64,000 nt of DNA from Bacteroidales bacterium (GCA_011620595.1 WOYX01000037.1:8304-72303), one strand, 5' to 3'. Shown: positions 35,785-47,618, counted from the first letter of the stretch. Made by a program: numbers and translations. The notes: generated from the letters alone by a model not told the origin.

Positions 35785-37953
35785 ATGACAACTGAAGATC
35801 CGAAAAACTCTGTTCATGATGAACAATTCGAAGCTGATGCAAAAGAGCTCGAATCTGCGGGTAAGGAGAATGACAAAAAGGGTGATAAGGCCATCCCGGA
35901 TGAGGATGCCGGAGTGAAGCCTGACGAGGCTGCAGAAGTTGCTGACGAAGGGACTGTGGAGGAGGAGGCCCCGGCTGAGAAGGTAGCTGAAGAAACGGCA
36001 CCGGAGGAGGAAGTTGCAGCAGTTGAACAGGAGGTTGAGGAACAGAGGCAACCGGAGGAGAAAGCCACCGCCGCGGACAAGGATAAGGAAGAAGTGACAA
36101 TACCGGAGGAGGAAGTTGCAGCAGTTGAACAGGAGGTTGAGGAACAGAGGCAACCGGAGGAGAAAGCCACCGCCGCGGACAAGGATAAGGAAGAAGTGAC
36201 AATACCGGAGGAGGCGGCAGAACTGCCACCGGTAGATTACAGCGGTTTTTCAAGAAAGGAGCTGGTGGAAACCCTCGCGCTCATTGTCGAGAACAGGCCT
36301 CCTTCCGAGATCAGTGACGACGTTTCCAGAATCAGGGAGTTCTTTTACAAAAAGACAAAGGCCGAATTCAACGAGGCCAGGCTGAATTATGCCAGGGAGG
36401 GCGGCAACATTGATGATTTCAGACCTGAACCCGACGAGCTGGAGGTCAGAATCAAATCGATACTCGAGGTATACCGTAACAGGAAAAGTGATTTCAACAG
36501 GGTACAGGAGAGTGAGAAGCAGGACAATCTCCGCAAGAAGCTTGAGATAATTGAACAGATAAAGGAGCTGGTCAACCGTGAGGAGGCGATAAACAAGACC
36601 TTCCAGGAATTTCGCAATCTTCAGAACGAGTGGCATTCCACCGGGATCGTGCCGCAGTCTGCACTGAAAGACCTGTGGGAGAGCTATCACCACAGCGTGG
36701 AGATATTCTATGATTACATCAAGATCAACCGTGAACTCAGGGATCTTGATCTCAAGAAGAACCTGGAGGCAAAGATCATCCTGTGCGAGAAGGCAGAGGA
36801 GCTGCTGACCGAGCCCAATGCCGTCACGGCATTTAAGCTTCTTCAGGAGTATCACGATCAGTGGCGTGAGATAGGCCCGGTGCCACATGAGAATAAGAAC
36901 GAAGTCTGGGAGAGGTTCCGCGAGGCAACCTCCCAGATCAACAAGCGGCATCATGAGTACTTTGAGTCGCAGAAAGACGAACAGAGAAAGAATCTCGAAG
37001 CAAAGACAGCCCTCTGTGAAAAGGTTGAGGAGATTGCCGGGAGTGAGATCCTGACTTTTGCTGATTTCAGGGAGAAGTCGGATGCAATTATTGAATACCA
37101 GAAACAGTGGCGTGCACTGGGATTCGCTCCGAAAAAGCACAACAACAAGATTTATCAGCGGTTCAGGACCGCCTGTGACAGTTTCTTCGAGAAGAAGCGT
37201 GCCTTCTTTGCCCAGAGCAAGGAGACACAGATGAATAACCTGCAGCTTAAGACGGAGCTCTGCCTGAAGGCTGAGGCCCTGCAGGATAGCACGGACTGGA
37301 AAGAGACATCCGATATGCTCATCAGGCTTCAGAAAGAGTGGAAGGAGATTGGCCCCGTACCCAGAAAATATTCCGAAAAAATCTGGAAACGATTCCGCAA
37401 GGCATGCGATACCTTCTTTACCCGCAAGTCGGAGTTTCTTGCCGGCAGGGAGACCTCCTATGAAGAAAACCTGCAGGCCAAGCTTGCGCTCCTTGAGGAG
37501 TTGGAGGCGTTTGATCCAGGTGATGACAGCAAAGCCGCCTTTGAGAAGCTGAAGGAGATTCAGAAAAGCTGGATGGAGATAGGGTATGTTCCGATCGACA
37601 AGAAAGATGAGATCGCACACAGGTACAAGGATGCCCTCAACAAGCAGTTTGACAAGCTTAAGCTTGAGGACGGGGATAAGAATATTCTGAGATACCGCAG
37701 CAAGGTAGACAGTGCCAGGTCAAACCCCAGGGCAGCAAGAAAAGTGCGCGCAGAGCGCGAGAAGTTCTACAGCAAGATCAAGCAGCTTGAGAGTGACATA
37801 GTTCTGTGGGAAAACAATATCGGCTTCTTCGCCAAGTCAGCGAACGCTGACACCATGATCAAAGAGGTGGAGGAGAAGATTGCTGAGGCTAAGAAGAACA
37901 TAAAGATACTCGAAGAGAAGATGAAGCTCATTGACAGCTCGATTGATGAGTAA
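35785..37953 (+). CDS. DUF349 repeat protein
   Basis: The 722-residue protein has an acidic, low-complexity N-terminus (about 1-155), then a series of helical DUF349 repeats, each with a W(R/K)xIGxVPxxxxxxxWxRFR-type motif (for example WREIGPVPHENKNEVWERFR), and a C-terminal coiled coil. DUF349 proteins are conserved in Bacteroidota with no settled function. The acidic region contains a perfect 34-residue duplication (residues 73-106 and 107-140). The ATG at 35785 is preferred over an in-frame TTG at 35719. It lies 35 bases upstream of pyrG. Confidence 0.88.
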   Translation: MTTEDPKNSVHDEQFEADAKELESAGKENDKKGDKAIPDEDAGVKPDEAAEVADEGTVEEEAPAEKVAEETAPEEEVAAVEQEVEEQRQPEEKATAADKDKEEVTIPEEEVAAVEQEVEEQRQPEEKATAADKDKEEVTIPEEAAELPPVDYSGFSRKELVETLALIVENRPPSEISDDVSRIREFFYKKTKAEFNEARLNYAREGGNIDDFRPEPDELEVRIKSILEVYRNRKSDFNRVQESEKQDNLRKKLEIIEQIKELVNREEAINKTFQEFRNLQNEWHSTGIVPQSALKDLWESYHHSVEIFYDYIKINRELRDLDLKKNLEAKIILCEKAEELLTEPNAVTAFKLLQEYHDQWREIGPVPHENKNEVWERFREATSQINKRHHEYFESQKDEQRKNLEAKTALCEKVEEIAGSEILTFADFREKSDAIIEYQKQWRALGFAPKKHNNKIYQRFRTACDSFFEKKRAFFAQSKETQMNNLQLKTELCLKAEALQDSTDWKETSDMLIRLQKEWKEIGPVPRKYSEKIWKRFRKACDTFFTRKSEFLAGRETSYEENLQAKLALLEELEAFDPGDDSKAAFEKLKEIQKSWMEIGYVPIDKKDEIAHRYKDALNKQFDKLKLEDGDKNILRYRSKVDSARSNPRAARKVRAEREKFYSKIKQLESDIVLWENNIGFFAKSANADTMIKEVEEKIAEAKKNIKILEEKMKLIDSSIDE
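36001..36204 (+). repeat. Perfect 102-bp tandem duplication inside the DUF349 gene
   Basis: 36001-36102 and 36103-36204 are identical base for base; a partial third unit (about ten bases) begins at 36205. Each unit encodes 34 acidic residues and keeps the frame. Perfect identity at silent sites means the duplication is recent or is being homogenised. Confidence 0.95.
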
Positions 37954-37976
37954 GCCTCCTGTCTCCCGAAACATGA

Positions 37977-39605
<1,629 letters not shown>

Positions 39606-39623
39606 ACTGGGGACGAATCAATA

Positions 39624-41603
39624 ATGGACAAGAATACAGTAACCGGCATCATTCTCATCTTTGTTATCTTTCTCGGATTCAGCCTGTACAACAATCACAG
39701 GACTGGCAAGTTCTTCGAGGCAGAGACTGAATATGCCGACTCTCTATATAATGCCGGCAATTATGATGAGGCCAGGGAGGCATATATCAGAGCCCTGGGC
39801 TACAGGCCTAAGGATGAGGCGACAAAAGGGAAGGTGATTGAGCTCAACAGCATGCTGGGGCTCAGTAAAGCAGCCCGGGAAAGTGCTGATGTCACTGCGC
39901 CTCCTGACAGTTCATCACTGAAGGCAGCGGGCAGAGAACAGGCAGAGGCTGTTACTGCTGCTGCCGGTGCATTTGCCCCGGCTGTTGCCGAAGAGAATGA
40001 GTTTTATATCATCGAAAATAATGTGATGGTCATGACCCTCTCCTCCAGGGGAGGGAAAGTCTATTCCGTTATGCTTAAGGACTATCAGAGGTATGACTCT
40101 CTGCCTGTTGTGCTGTTCAGCGGCGACTCCACAGTCTTTGGATATAAATTCTTTACCCTCGACAATAAGCTTGTCATCACGGATGCACTGACGTTCACGC
40201 CACTGGAGTATGACGGGCCGCTCATTGCCGAAGAGGAACCGGTAAGCATGACAATGAGACTTGATGCCGGCAACGGAGCCTATATAGATTATATATATAC
40301 GGTAAAGCCCGATGATTACATGATCGGGTTTGAAACGAGATTCAATGCCATGGGGTCAGTCATTCCGGCCAATACCACCTCACTGGCACTCGACTGGAAG
40401 ATGTACCTGCCCCAGCAGGAGAAGGGCAGACAGAACGAGGATATGTACACCGGCTTGAAATACAAGGTCTACCAGGAGGGTGTGGTGAATGTAGGAGGAG
40501 CAAGGCAGAGGCAGAAAAAGGATGTGGTGACTGAAAATCTGATGAGGACCGACTGGATAGCCTACAAGGATCAGTTCTTCTCCTCGGTGATCATCGCCGA
40601 CGGATTTTTCCTCAATGCATCGGTTTCATCAACAAATGCCGATCCCACCTCCAGATATCTAAGGTTCTTTGAGTCGGAGATAGGGGTTCCCTATACCCAT
40701 GGTGACACAACTTCGGTTAAGATGAGGATGTACTTCGGGCCCAACAGCTTCAACCTGCTGAAGGAATATGATATTCAGCTTGAGGAACTGGTGTTCCTTG
40801 GCAGAAACATCATCAGGTGGATCAACCAGTTTATCATCATTCCCATATTTAACCTGCTGGACAATTTTATTGTCAACTACGGTCTCATTATTCTCATTCT
40901 GACGCTGCTGATCAAGATCGCACTCTTCCCCCTGACCCACAGGTCATTCACCTCACAGGCCAAGATGCGTGCACTGAAGCCTATGATTGACGAGATAGGG
41001 AAGAAGTATCCCAAACAGGAGGATGCCATGAAAAAGCAGCAGGCGACGATGGAATTCTACAAGAAGGCCGGAGTCAGTCCCATGGGAGGCTGCCTCCCGA
41101 TGCTGCTTCAGATGCCCATCCTGTTCGCCATGTTCCGCTTTTTCCCAACATCTATCGAGCTGCGGCAGCAGTCGTTTCTATGGGCAAAGGACCTCTCCAC
41201 CTATGACAGTATCCTTGACCTGCCGTTTACCATTCCTATGTATGGCGACCATGTGAGTCTCTTCACCATTCTGATGACCGTCTCCACAATCATCTCAACG
41301 AAGTTCACCAATCCTTCCAGCGGCCAGGAACAGATGCCGGGGATGAAGACCATGATGTACATGATGCCTGTCATGTTCATGCTTATCCTCAATAACTTTT
41401 CTGCAGGGCTTACCTACTACTATTTCCTTGCCAACGTGATAACCATTATTCAGACGCAGGTTTCGGGCAGGTTTGTAAATGAGGCCGAAATCCTGAAAAA
41501 GATAGAGGAAAACAAGAAGAAACCGGTAAAAAAATCGAAGTGGCAGCAACGGCTTGAGGAAGCACAGAAACAGAGCGGCTACAGGGTCCCTAAAAAAAGG
41601 TAG
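39624..41603 (+). CDS. yidC: Membrane protein insertase YidC
   Basis: The 659-residue protein has an N-terminal membrane helix (NTVTGIILIFVIFLGFSLY), a large periplasmic beta domain (about 60-390) and the Oxa1/YidC core of five helices (about 400-620) containing SPMGGCLPMLLQMPILFAMFR, ending in a basic tail for ribosome contact. It inserts proteins into the inner membrane with or without Sec. The N-terminal ~60 residues after the helix contain a short TPR-like stretch (YADSLYNAGNYDEAREAY), an unusual addition. Confidence 0.96.
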   Translation: MDKNTVTGIILIFVIFLGFSLYNNHRTGKFFEAETEYADSLYNAGNYDEAREAYIRALGYRPKDEATKGKVIELNSMLGLSKAARESADVTAPPDSSSLKAAGREQAEAVTAAAGAFAPAVAEENEFYIIENNVMVMTLSSRGGKVYSVMLKDYQRYDSLPVVLFSGDSTVFGYKFFTLDNKLVITDALTFTPLEYDGPLIAEEEPVSMTMRLDAGNGAYIDYIYTVKPDDYMIGFETRFNAMGSVIPANTTSLALDWKMYLPQQEKGRQNEDMYTGLKYKVYQEGVVNVGGARQRQKKDVVTENLMRTDWIAYKDQFFSSVIIADGFFLNASVSSTNADPTSRYLRFFESEIGVPYTHGDTTSVKMRMYFGPNSFNLLKEYDIQLEELVFLGRNIIRWINQFIIIPIFNLLDNFIVNYGLIILILTLLIKIALFPLTHRSFTSQAKMRALKPMIDEIGKKYPKQEDAMKKQQATMEFYKKAGVSPMGGCLPMLLQMPILFAMFRFFPTSIELRQQSFLWAKDLSTYDSILDLPFTIPMYGDHVSLFTILMTVSTIISTKFTNPSSGQEQMPGMKTMMYMMPVMFMLILNNFSAGLTYYYFLANVITIIQTQVSGRFVNEAEILKKIEENKKKPVKKSKWQQRLEEAQKQSGYRVPKKR

Positions 41604-41606
41604 TGC

Positions 41607-41632
41607 AAAAAAGTGCTATTCAGCATTTTTTT
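41607..41632 (+). terminator. Terminator after yidC
   Basis: An A-run, GTGC, a six-base loop, GCA and seven T form an A/T-extended hairpin with a U-run tail directly after the yidC stop. Confidence 0.55.
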
Positions 41633-41704
41633 AAATAATTTGGTTTCTAAAACAATTTTTTGAGCTAATTTAGTCCTGAATTAGTTCTTTAAATATTTTT
41701 TAAA

Positions 41705-42745
41705 ATGGGGAAGAAGGTAAAAAACAAAGACATTGCCGCAAGACTAGGTCTTTCGGGCACGTTGGTATCATTGGTGCTGAATAATAAGGCCGATCAGCAC
41801 GGAATCAAGAAAGAGACACAGGAGCGGGTTCTTGCAGTTGCAAGGCAGATGGGCTATTTCAGCGCAGCAGCCGAGAAGGGTGAGACAGTCCCGGCGGAGG
41901 AAAAGCCGGGGATCATCGGGATGATTGTTCCCTCAATGAATGATCCTTTCATTTATGAGATCACTCCGTATCTTCAGAAGGCATTTTCAAGCATAGGCCT
42001 CGGGTTCTCGGTCTTCACCAGGGATCCTGACGACATGCGTTTCAACAGACTTATAACCTCACTGAAGAAGTTCTTCAGCGGGATGATTCTTGTAGGCAGT
42101 GCTGCGGATGATAGTGTGGTGAGGGCTCTGAACAGGGATTCATACCCGATGGTTCTTCTTGAAAAGCGGATGAAAAGAATGAGGGTAAACACCGTATGCA
42201 CGGACAGGATAGCCGGTGCTGCTCTTATGACGCAGCATCTCACCTCTCTCGGACTTAAGAACCTGCTGATCGTTTCAGGTGAAGATACTGCATCATACGA
42301 CAAGGAGATGCTTGATGAGCTTAAGGCAGCCACCAAGAAATCGAAGAATTATGATTCGGTACATTTTACGGTTGCCCGGTTGCCAAAGGCGGGAGAGAAG
42401 TTTGATTTCGCCTCCATAGAGAATTTTTTAAGGCCGCCGCACCGCAGCGATGCGATCATGGTGATCAACTCGCCACTGGTCTTTCCGCTTTACCAGGCAC
42501 TGCAGGAAAAGAACATCCGCATACCTCAGGATGTTGCACTGGTATCGATGGAAGACGGCATTGGGTTTGACCTTATCGGCACACCGGTGACAAGGCTGCG
42601 CAGGCCTCTCTCTGCAATGTCTCTGAAGGCTGCCAATATCATCTGGTCAGAAGTGAAAAACCAGGGCAGGAGCAAATACAAGCGCCAGGTGAACATGTCT
42701 CCGGAACTTGTCATCAGAAGCAGCTGCGGCTCCTACGCAAAATAG
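41705..42745 (+). CDS. LacI family transcriptional regulator
   Basis: The 346-residue protein has an N-terminal helix-turn-helix (VKNKDIAARLGLSGTLVSLVLNNK) and a periplasmic-binding-like effector domain (GMIVPSMNDPFIYEI, LVSMEDGIGFDL). Such regulators usually repress carbohydrate-use genes until a sugar binds. It is only 6 bases upstream of the transglutaminase-like lipoprotein, and the GH92 mannosidase follows, so these three probably form one operon. Confidence 0.92.
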   Translation: MGKKVKNKDIAARLGLSGTLVSLVLNNKADQHGIKKETQERVLAVARQMGYFSAAAEKGETVPAEEKPGIIGMIVPSMNDPFIYEITPYLQKAFSSIGLGFSVFTRDPDDMRFNRLITSLKKFFSGMILVGSAADDSVVRALNRDSYPMVLLEKRMKRMRVNTVCTDRIAGAALMTQHLTSLGLKNLLIVSGEDTASYDKEMLDELKAATKKSKNYDSVHFTVARLPKAGEKFDFASIENFLRPPHRSDAIMVINSPLVFPLYQALQEKNIRIPQDVALVSMEDGIGFDLIGTPVTRLRRPLSAMSLKAANIIWSEVKNQGRSKYKRQVNMSPELVIRSSCGSYAK

Positions 42746-42751
42746 ATTTCA

Positions 42752-45361
42752 ATGAGACGGATCTTCAGGCTGCAGGCTCTGATCGCCATGGCAGTGTTGC
42801 TCTCTTGCAGCAACAGCAACCTTATTGTCGATAAGTCAGTAATGGATGAGCTCGCCTATGATTACGGCTCCCGCTCTGAAGCATATTCCTCAGTGCGCGG
42901 CGATCTCTTTGCCATGGCAGACACCCTCGGTAATGATGCCCTTAAGGATGCCGTTCGTTTCCTTCTGGCATACATGCCTCTGAGTGACCTCTCCGTCGTT
43001 GGACCCGAATATGTGGCGGATCATGCCGCCGCCGCCCTTCGCACCAGGGAGGAGATGCCCTGGGGGCCGGAGATTCCGGCTGATGTTTTCCTTCATTTTG
43101 TCTTGCCACCAAGGGTCAATAATGAAAACCCTGACAACTTCAGGCTGGTCTGTTATGACGAGCTGAAAGAGCGGGTTGAAGGCCTGGAAATGATTGAGGC
43201 AGCTCTGGAGATAAACCGGTGGTGCCAGGAGAAGGTGTCATACCAGGCTGCCGACTCACGTACTTCAGCTCCTCTGGCAACGATGCTCTCCGCCCGCGGA
43301 CGCTGCGGCGAGGAGTCGACTTTCACGGTCTCGGCCCTGCGCACGGTGGGCATACCGGCACGGCAGGTATATACTCCGCGGTGGGCCCATACTGATGACA
43401 ACCACGCCTGGGTGGAGTTCATGGCTGCAGGAGAATGGCACTATCTGGGGGCCTGCGAACCTGAACCGGTGCCTGATAGAGGCTGGTTCACCGAGCCGGC
43501 AAGAAGAGCCATGCTGGTCCATACCAAGGCCTTTGGCAGATACAGAGGCCCTGAGAAGGTGATAAGGGAAGAGCCTCTCTTTGCAGAGATCAATACGCTT
43601 GACAGATATGCTGTGACAAGAGAATTGAGGGTAAGGGTTACTGACAGTGCCGGAATGCCGGTACCGGAGGCTGAGGCAGGGTACATGATTTACAACTATG
43701 CTGAGTTTTACCCGCTGGCCAGGCTGAAGTGCAACAACTCGGGAGAATGCTCACTGACAACGGGAATGGGGTCACTGCTCATCTGGGCCGGTGACGGATA
43801 CCGATACGGGTTCACTCTTGCCTCCCCGGCAGATACACTGGCAGTAGTCTCCATATCATCAAAACAGAGGGAAGAAACGGTCAGCCTCGACATCTCGGTG
43901 CCGCCAGCCCTGACTCCTCTGCCTGGCATTGACGGGGAACTGGTGCGGCAGAACAATATTGCCGTCAGAAGGGGAGACAGCATACGAAACGCTTATGTCA
44001 GCTCATGGATGAAGGATGTGTCAGTGGAAGAGCTGGCTGCCGGAGCCGGGGTTGCTCCCGAAAGGGTGAGGGAGATACTCAATGCATCAATGGGTAATTA
44101 CAGGTCTATCGCTTACTTCCTCTCTTCATCTGAAGGCAGGGGAGAGCTGGCAATGAGACTGCTTGAGAATATCTCTTCCAAGGACCTCCGCGACACGCCG
44201 GCAGAGGTGCTCTCAGATCATCTTGTGAATGCACCGGAACAGTATCCGGATATTGACACAGGCATATATTACAGGTATCTGCTTTCTCCCCGTATCTCCA
44301 CGGAGATTCTATCTCCCTTCAGGAGCGCCCTCAGGGATATTCCCTCCGGAATGAGGGAAAAATTCATGTCTGATCCTTCGTGCATCACCGGATGGATTGA
44401 TACTGCCATCACAATCACCGAAAGTGAAAACCATTACGGTACTCCTCTTACACCCGGCGGAGTGCTGAGAATGCGACGTGCTGACAGCCACTCCCGCAGC
44501 ATCTTTGCGGTGGCCCTGTGCAGGAGCGTCGGAATCCCTGCCAGGCTGGAACCGGGAACAGGGAGGCCTCAATACCATGCTGACAGGGTGTGGCATGACA
44601 TGTGGTTTGCTGATGAAATAAAACCATCAGGGTCTGTTGGTTACATCACCTTTAGTTCTGACCGGGATGACCCGGTGCCGGAATACCACGTTCATTTTTC
44701 CCTGGCAAGGATAGAAAATGGAAAGTACAACACCCTCAATTACGGGTACGGAACAAAGGTGAATGAGATATCAAAACTTATTCCCCTGGATCCCGGAATG
44801 TATATGCTTACTGCCGGCAACAGGGATGAGAACGGTAATGTGCTTGCGTCGGTGACCTTTTTTACCCTGGCCCCCGGTGAGGAAAAGACGGTGGCCGTCC
44901 GGCCCAGGCCACTGGAAGAGACATCTGCACCGTCGGGCACAGCGGATCTCACGGGTGAGCTGCGTCTCATCAGCGGAGAGATGATTACTCCTCTCTCCGT
45001 GGCTGATAAAGGCTTGGTGTTCATATGGATAGAGCCCGGCAGGGAGCCTACACGCCACATACTGAATGATATCCCGCGGATGAAGAGTGAGTTTGATGCC
45101 TGGGGCGGATACTTCATTTTTCTCACTGACCCGGAGCGTACACCGCCCGGATTCACGGCTGACCAGATCAGCGGCACACCGGAAAACACACTTTTCGCAG
45201 AAGACAGTGAGCTGGCATTCATGAGATCGGTGCTTGGTGCTGGTAGTGTCGGGATGCCCATGCCAGTGGTTATCTGCTGCAACAGCGAGGGGAATATCCT
45301 CTTCTCGTCGGAGGGCTACCGAATAGGTACCGGAGAACAGATACTGAAAAAAATAAGATAG
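42752..45361 (+). CDS. Transglutaminase-like lipoprotein, multi-domain
   Basis: The 869-residue protein has a lipobox (Cys19). Its transglutaminase/cysteine-protease core has Cys185 in GRCGEES and His218 in DDNHAWVEF; the usual third Asp position reads ACEPEP. A beta region is followed by a second, degenerate copy (about 560-620: SHSRSIFAVALCRSVGIPARL), where the Cys is replaced. A C-terminal thioredoxin-like fold (about 740-869) lacks a CxxC. The first core could be a peptidase or amidase, since transglutaminase-fold proteins in Bacteroidota often act in peptide or glycopeptide breakdown. It lies between LacI and GH92 genes, with 6-base gaps on both sides. Confidence 0.8.
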   Translation: MRRIFRLQALIAMAVLLSCSNSNLIVDKSVMDELAYDYGSRSEAYSSVRGDLFAMADTLGNDALKDAVRFLLAYMPLSDLSVVGPEYVADHAAAALRTREEMPWGPEIPADVFLHFVLPPRVNNENPDNFRLVCYDELKERVEGLEMIEAALEINRWCQEKVSYQAADSRTSAPLATMLSARGRCGEESTFTVSALRTVGIPARQVYTPRWAHTDDNHAWVEFMAAGEWHYLGACEPEPVPDRGWFTEPARRAMLVHTKAFGRYRGPEKVIREEPLFAEINTLDRYAVTRELRVRVTDSAGMPVPEAEAGYMIYNYAEFYPLARLKCNNSGECSLTTGMGSLLIWAGDGYRYGFTLASPADTLAVVSISSKQREETVSLDISVPPALTPLPGIDGELVRQNNIAVRRGDSIRNAYVSSWMKDVSVEELAAGAGVAPERVREILNASMGNYRSIAYFLSSSEGRGELAMRLLENISSKDLRDTPAEVLSDHLVNAPEQYPDIDTGIYYRYLLSPRISTEILSPFRSALRDIPSGMREKFMSDPSCITGWIDTAITITESENHYGTPLTPGGVLRMRRADSHSRSIFAVALCRSVGIPARLEPGTGRPQYHADRVWHDMWFADEIKPSGSVGYITFSSDRDDPVPEYHVHFSLARIENGKYNTLNYGYGTKVNEISKLIPLDPGMYMLTAGNRDENGNVLASVTFFTLAPGEEKTVAVRPRPLEETSAPSGTADLTGELRLISGEMITPLSVADKGLVFIWIEPGREPTRHILNDIPRMKSEFDAWGGYFIFLTDPERTPPGFTADQISGTPENTLFAEDSELAFMRSVLGAGSVGMPMPVVICCNSEGNILFSSEGYRIGTGEQILKKIR

Positions 45362-45367
45362 GCTGTA

Positions 45368-47563
45368 ATGTTAAGAAAAACCTTCCTGGTTGCGGCGCTG
45401 CCGGTTCTGATTGCCGTCGGATGCAGCTCACCTTCACTTGATGATGTTACCGTATGGGTCGATCCTTTTATCGGCACCAAAGCACATGGGCACACCTTCC
45501 CGGGTGCCACCACGCCCTTCGGCATGGTGCAGCTCAGTCCTGACAACGGCACCTCCGGCTGGGACTGGTGTTCAGGATATCACTGGTCTGACTCGGTGAT
45601 AGCCGGCTTCAGCCACACGCATCTGAGCGGCACCGGCATCGGGGATATGTGTGACATACTGTTCCTCCCCTCGATGCATGAATTCACCCTGGAACTGCCT
45701 GACAGCACCGCATCACTGGCAAAGATCAACAGGAGCCTCTTCTCTCACGAAGCAGAACAGGCCAGACCGGGATACTATGCGGTGGCTCTGGCCAACGGTG
45801 TCAATGCAGAGCTTACAGTAACGCCTCGGACCGGTATACAACGATATACAGCCGTCGATAGCGGAACAATGTATGTTCTTGTGGACCTGGGGTTTGCCAT
45901 CAACTGGGACCGACCTGCCGCATGCAGCCTGCGATGGGACGGCTCCGCCCTGTCAGGCATGCGCGTCTCTCAGGGGTGGGCTGAGAGGCAGTACCAGTAC
46001 TTCTGGTCTCTCTTCTCACGGAAACCGGTTTCCGTCATGATGCTTAACGCAGGTACCCTGGCAGGTGACATGGCTGTTAGCGGAAAAAACATTGCAGCTA
46101 TTCTTGCTTTTGACATGCAGCAGGAAGATGAGCTGCTGATCAGGACAGGCATCTCGGCCGTCGATGAGGCCGGGGCAGCCGGAAACCTCGAAGCTGAAAC
46201 AGAAGGGTGGGATTTCAACGATGCTGCCGCTGCCGCCGGACAGGCATGGCAGAAGAGACTGAATGTCATAAGGGCAGAGTCGTCAGACAGCTCCGTGATG
46301 AAGGTATTCTACACCGCTCTCTATCATTCAATGATCGCACCCTCACTCTATTGCGACAATGACGGCAGGTACAGGGGCACTGACGGAGAGGTGCACAGGA
46401 CGGAAGGGTTCACCAACTATAGCGTCTTTTCACTGTGGGATACATACCGGGCTGCCCATCCGCTCTTTACCATCACGGCACCCGGACTGGTGCCTGACTT
46501 TATCAATACCATGCTCACGATCAGGGATCAGCAGGGTAAACTGCCCGTATGGTCGCTGGTTGGCAATGAGACGAACTGCATGATTGGCTACCATGCCGTG
46601 CCTGTGCTGGCCGATGCAGTACATAAAAGAATATCGGGATTTGATTACGGGAGAGCCCTGGATGCTGCCATACACTCTGCCTCACTTGATTTCCGGGGCA
46701 TTGATCATTACAGAAGCTACGGCTATATACCCTCGGAGCTTGAGAATGAATCGGTGTCCAAAACCATGGAGTATGCCATTGACGACTGGTGCATCTCGCA
46801 GATGGCTGGTGACCTTGGACATGCTGATGTTGCCGGGGAGTTTCTCCTGCGGTCACAAAACTACCGCAACCTGTTTGACACAACCATTCTGTTTGTGCGC
46901 GGACGGATGAGCGACGGCAGCTGGCGTCCCGGGTACGATCCGCTTTATTCCCACCATACACGGTCGGACTTCACCGAGGGCAACGGCTGGCAGTATACCT
47001 GGCTTGTGCCTCATGATGTGGAAGGCCTGATATCTCTCTTCGGCAGCAGGAAGTTGTTCCTTGAGCGCCTCGACAGCCTTTTCAATGTGAACGAGGAGGT
47101 CAGGGACGAGAATGCCTCACCTGACATCAGCGGCCTGATAGGCCAGTATGCACACGGTAATGAGCCATCTCACCATATAGCTTACCTCTTCTCTATGGCC
47201 GGTGAACCGGAGAAGACTGAAACAACGGTTCGCAGGATTATGGAGGAGATGTACACCGATGGGAGAGACGGGCTCTGCGGTAACGAGGACTGCGGACAGA
47301 TGTCTGCATGGTATCTCTTTTCTGCAATGGGTTTCTACCCCGTCAACCCCGCTGACGGAAGATTTATCCTCGGCAGTCCCGCGCTGGAACGGGCGCAAAT
47401 CTCACTGCCCGAAGGAAAAATATTTACAGTCGTCGCTGAGAACAATTCAGCAACAAGAAGAAATGTCAGTGACGTTTTCCTGAACGGAAGAAAACTTGAC
47501 CGTAACTATATCACCTATGAGGAGATAATGTCGGGAGGAGAGCTGAGGTTTCTTATGAAATGA
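45368..47563 (+). CDS. GH92 family alpha-mannosidase lipoprotein
   Basis: The 731-residue protein has a lipobox (Cys19) and the GH92 pattern. The N-terminal beta domain begins VDPFIGTKAHGHTFPGATTPFGM and includes FSHTHLSGTG; the catalytic (alpha/alpha)6 domain has FSLWDTYRAAHPL, and GNEDCGQMSAWYLFSAMGFYPV sits near the end. GH92 enzymes are Ca2+-dependent exo-alpha-mannosidases acting on N-glycans and other mannosides. With the upstream LacI regulator it suggests glycoprotein-mannose use, although no SusC/SusD pair is present. Confidence 0.94.
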   Translation: MLRKTFLVAALPVLIAVGCSSPSLDDVTVWVDPFIGTKAHGHTFPGATTPFGMVQLSPDNGTSGWDWCSGYHWSDSVIAGFSHTHLSGTGIGDMCDILFLPSMHEFTLELPDSTASLAKINRSLFSHEAEQARPGYYAVALANGVNAELTVTPRTGIQRYTAVDSGTMYVLVDLGFAINWDRPAACSLRWDGSALSGMRVSQGWAERQYQYFWSLFSRKPVSVMMLNAGTLAGDMAVSGKNIAAILAFDMQQEDELLIRTGISAVDEAGAAGNLEAETEGWDFNDAAAAAGQAWQKRLNVIRAESSDSSVMKVFYTALYHSMIAPSLYCDNDGRYRGTDGEVHRTEGFTNYSVFSLWDTYRAAHPLFTITAPGLVPDFINTMLTIRDQQGKLPVWSLVGNETNCMIGYHAVPVLADAVHKRISGFDYGRALDAAIHSASLDFRGIDHYRSYGYIPSELENESVSKTMEYAIDDWCISQMAGDLGHADVAGEFLLRSQNYRNLFDTTILFVRGRMSDGSWRPGYDPLYSHHTRSDFTEGNGWQYTWLVPHDVEGLISLFGSRKLFLERLDSLFNVNEEVRDENASPDISGLIGQYAHGNEPSHHIAYLFSMAGEPEKTETTVRRIMEEMYTDGRDGLCGNEDCGQMSAWYLFSAMGFYPVNPADGRFILGSPALERAQISLPEGKIFTVVAENNSATRRNVSDVFLNGRKLDRNYITYEEIMSGGELRFLMK

Positions 47564-47618
47564 ACAGCCCCGACATGTTTGTTGATAATTATCATCTGTC
47601 ACTGATGATGTAATTCAT

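Noticed and set aside
36001..36204. Possible CRISPR-like repeat
   Set aside because: Two head-to-tail 102-bp units without spacers inside a coding frame; no cas genes in the window.
36250..37620. Long open frame (456 codons) on the minus strand opposite the DUF349 gene
   Set aside because: It lies wholly inside a strong gene with clear DUF349 repeats; its translation is leucine-rich with no recognisable domain, as expected from the antisense of a Glu/Lys-rich helix gene.
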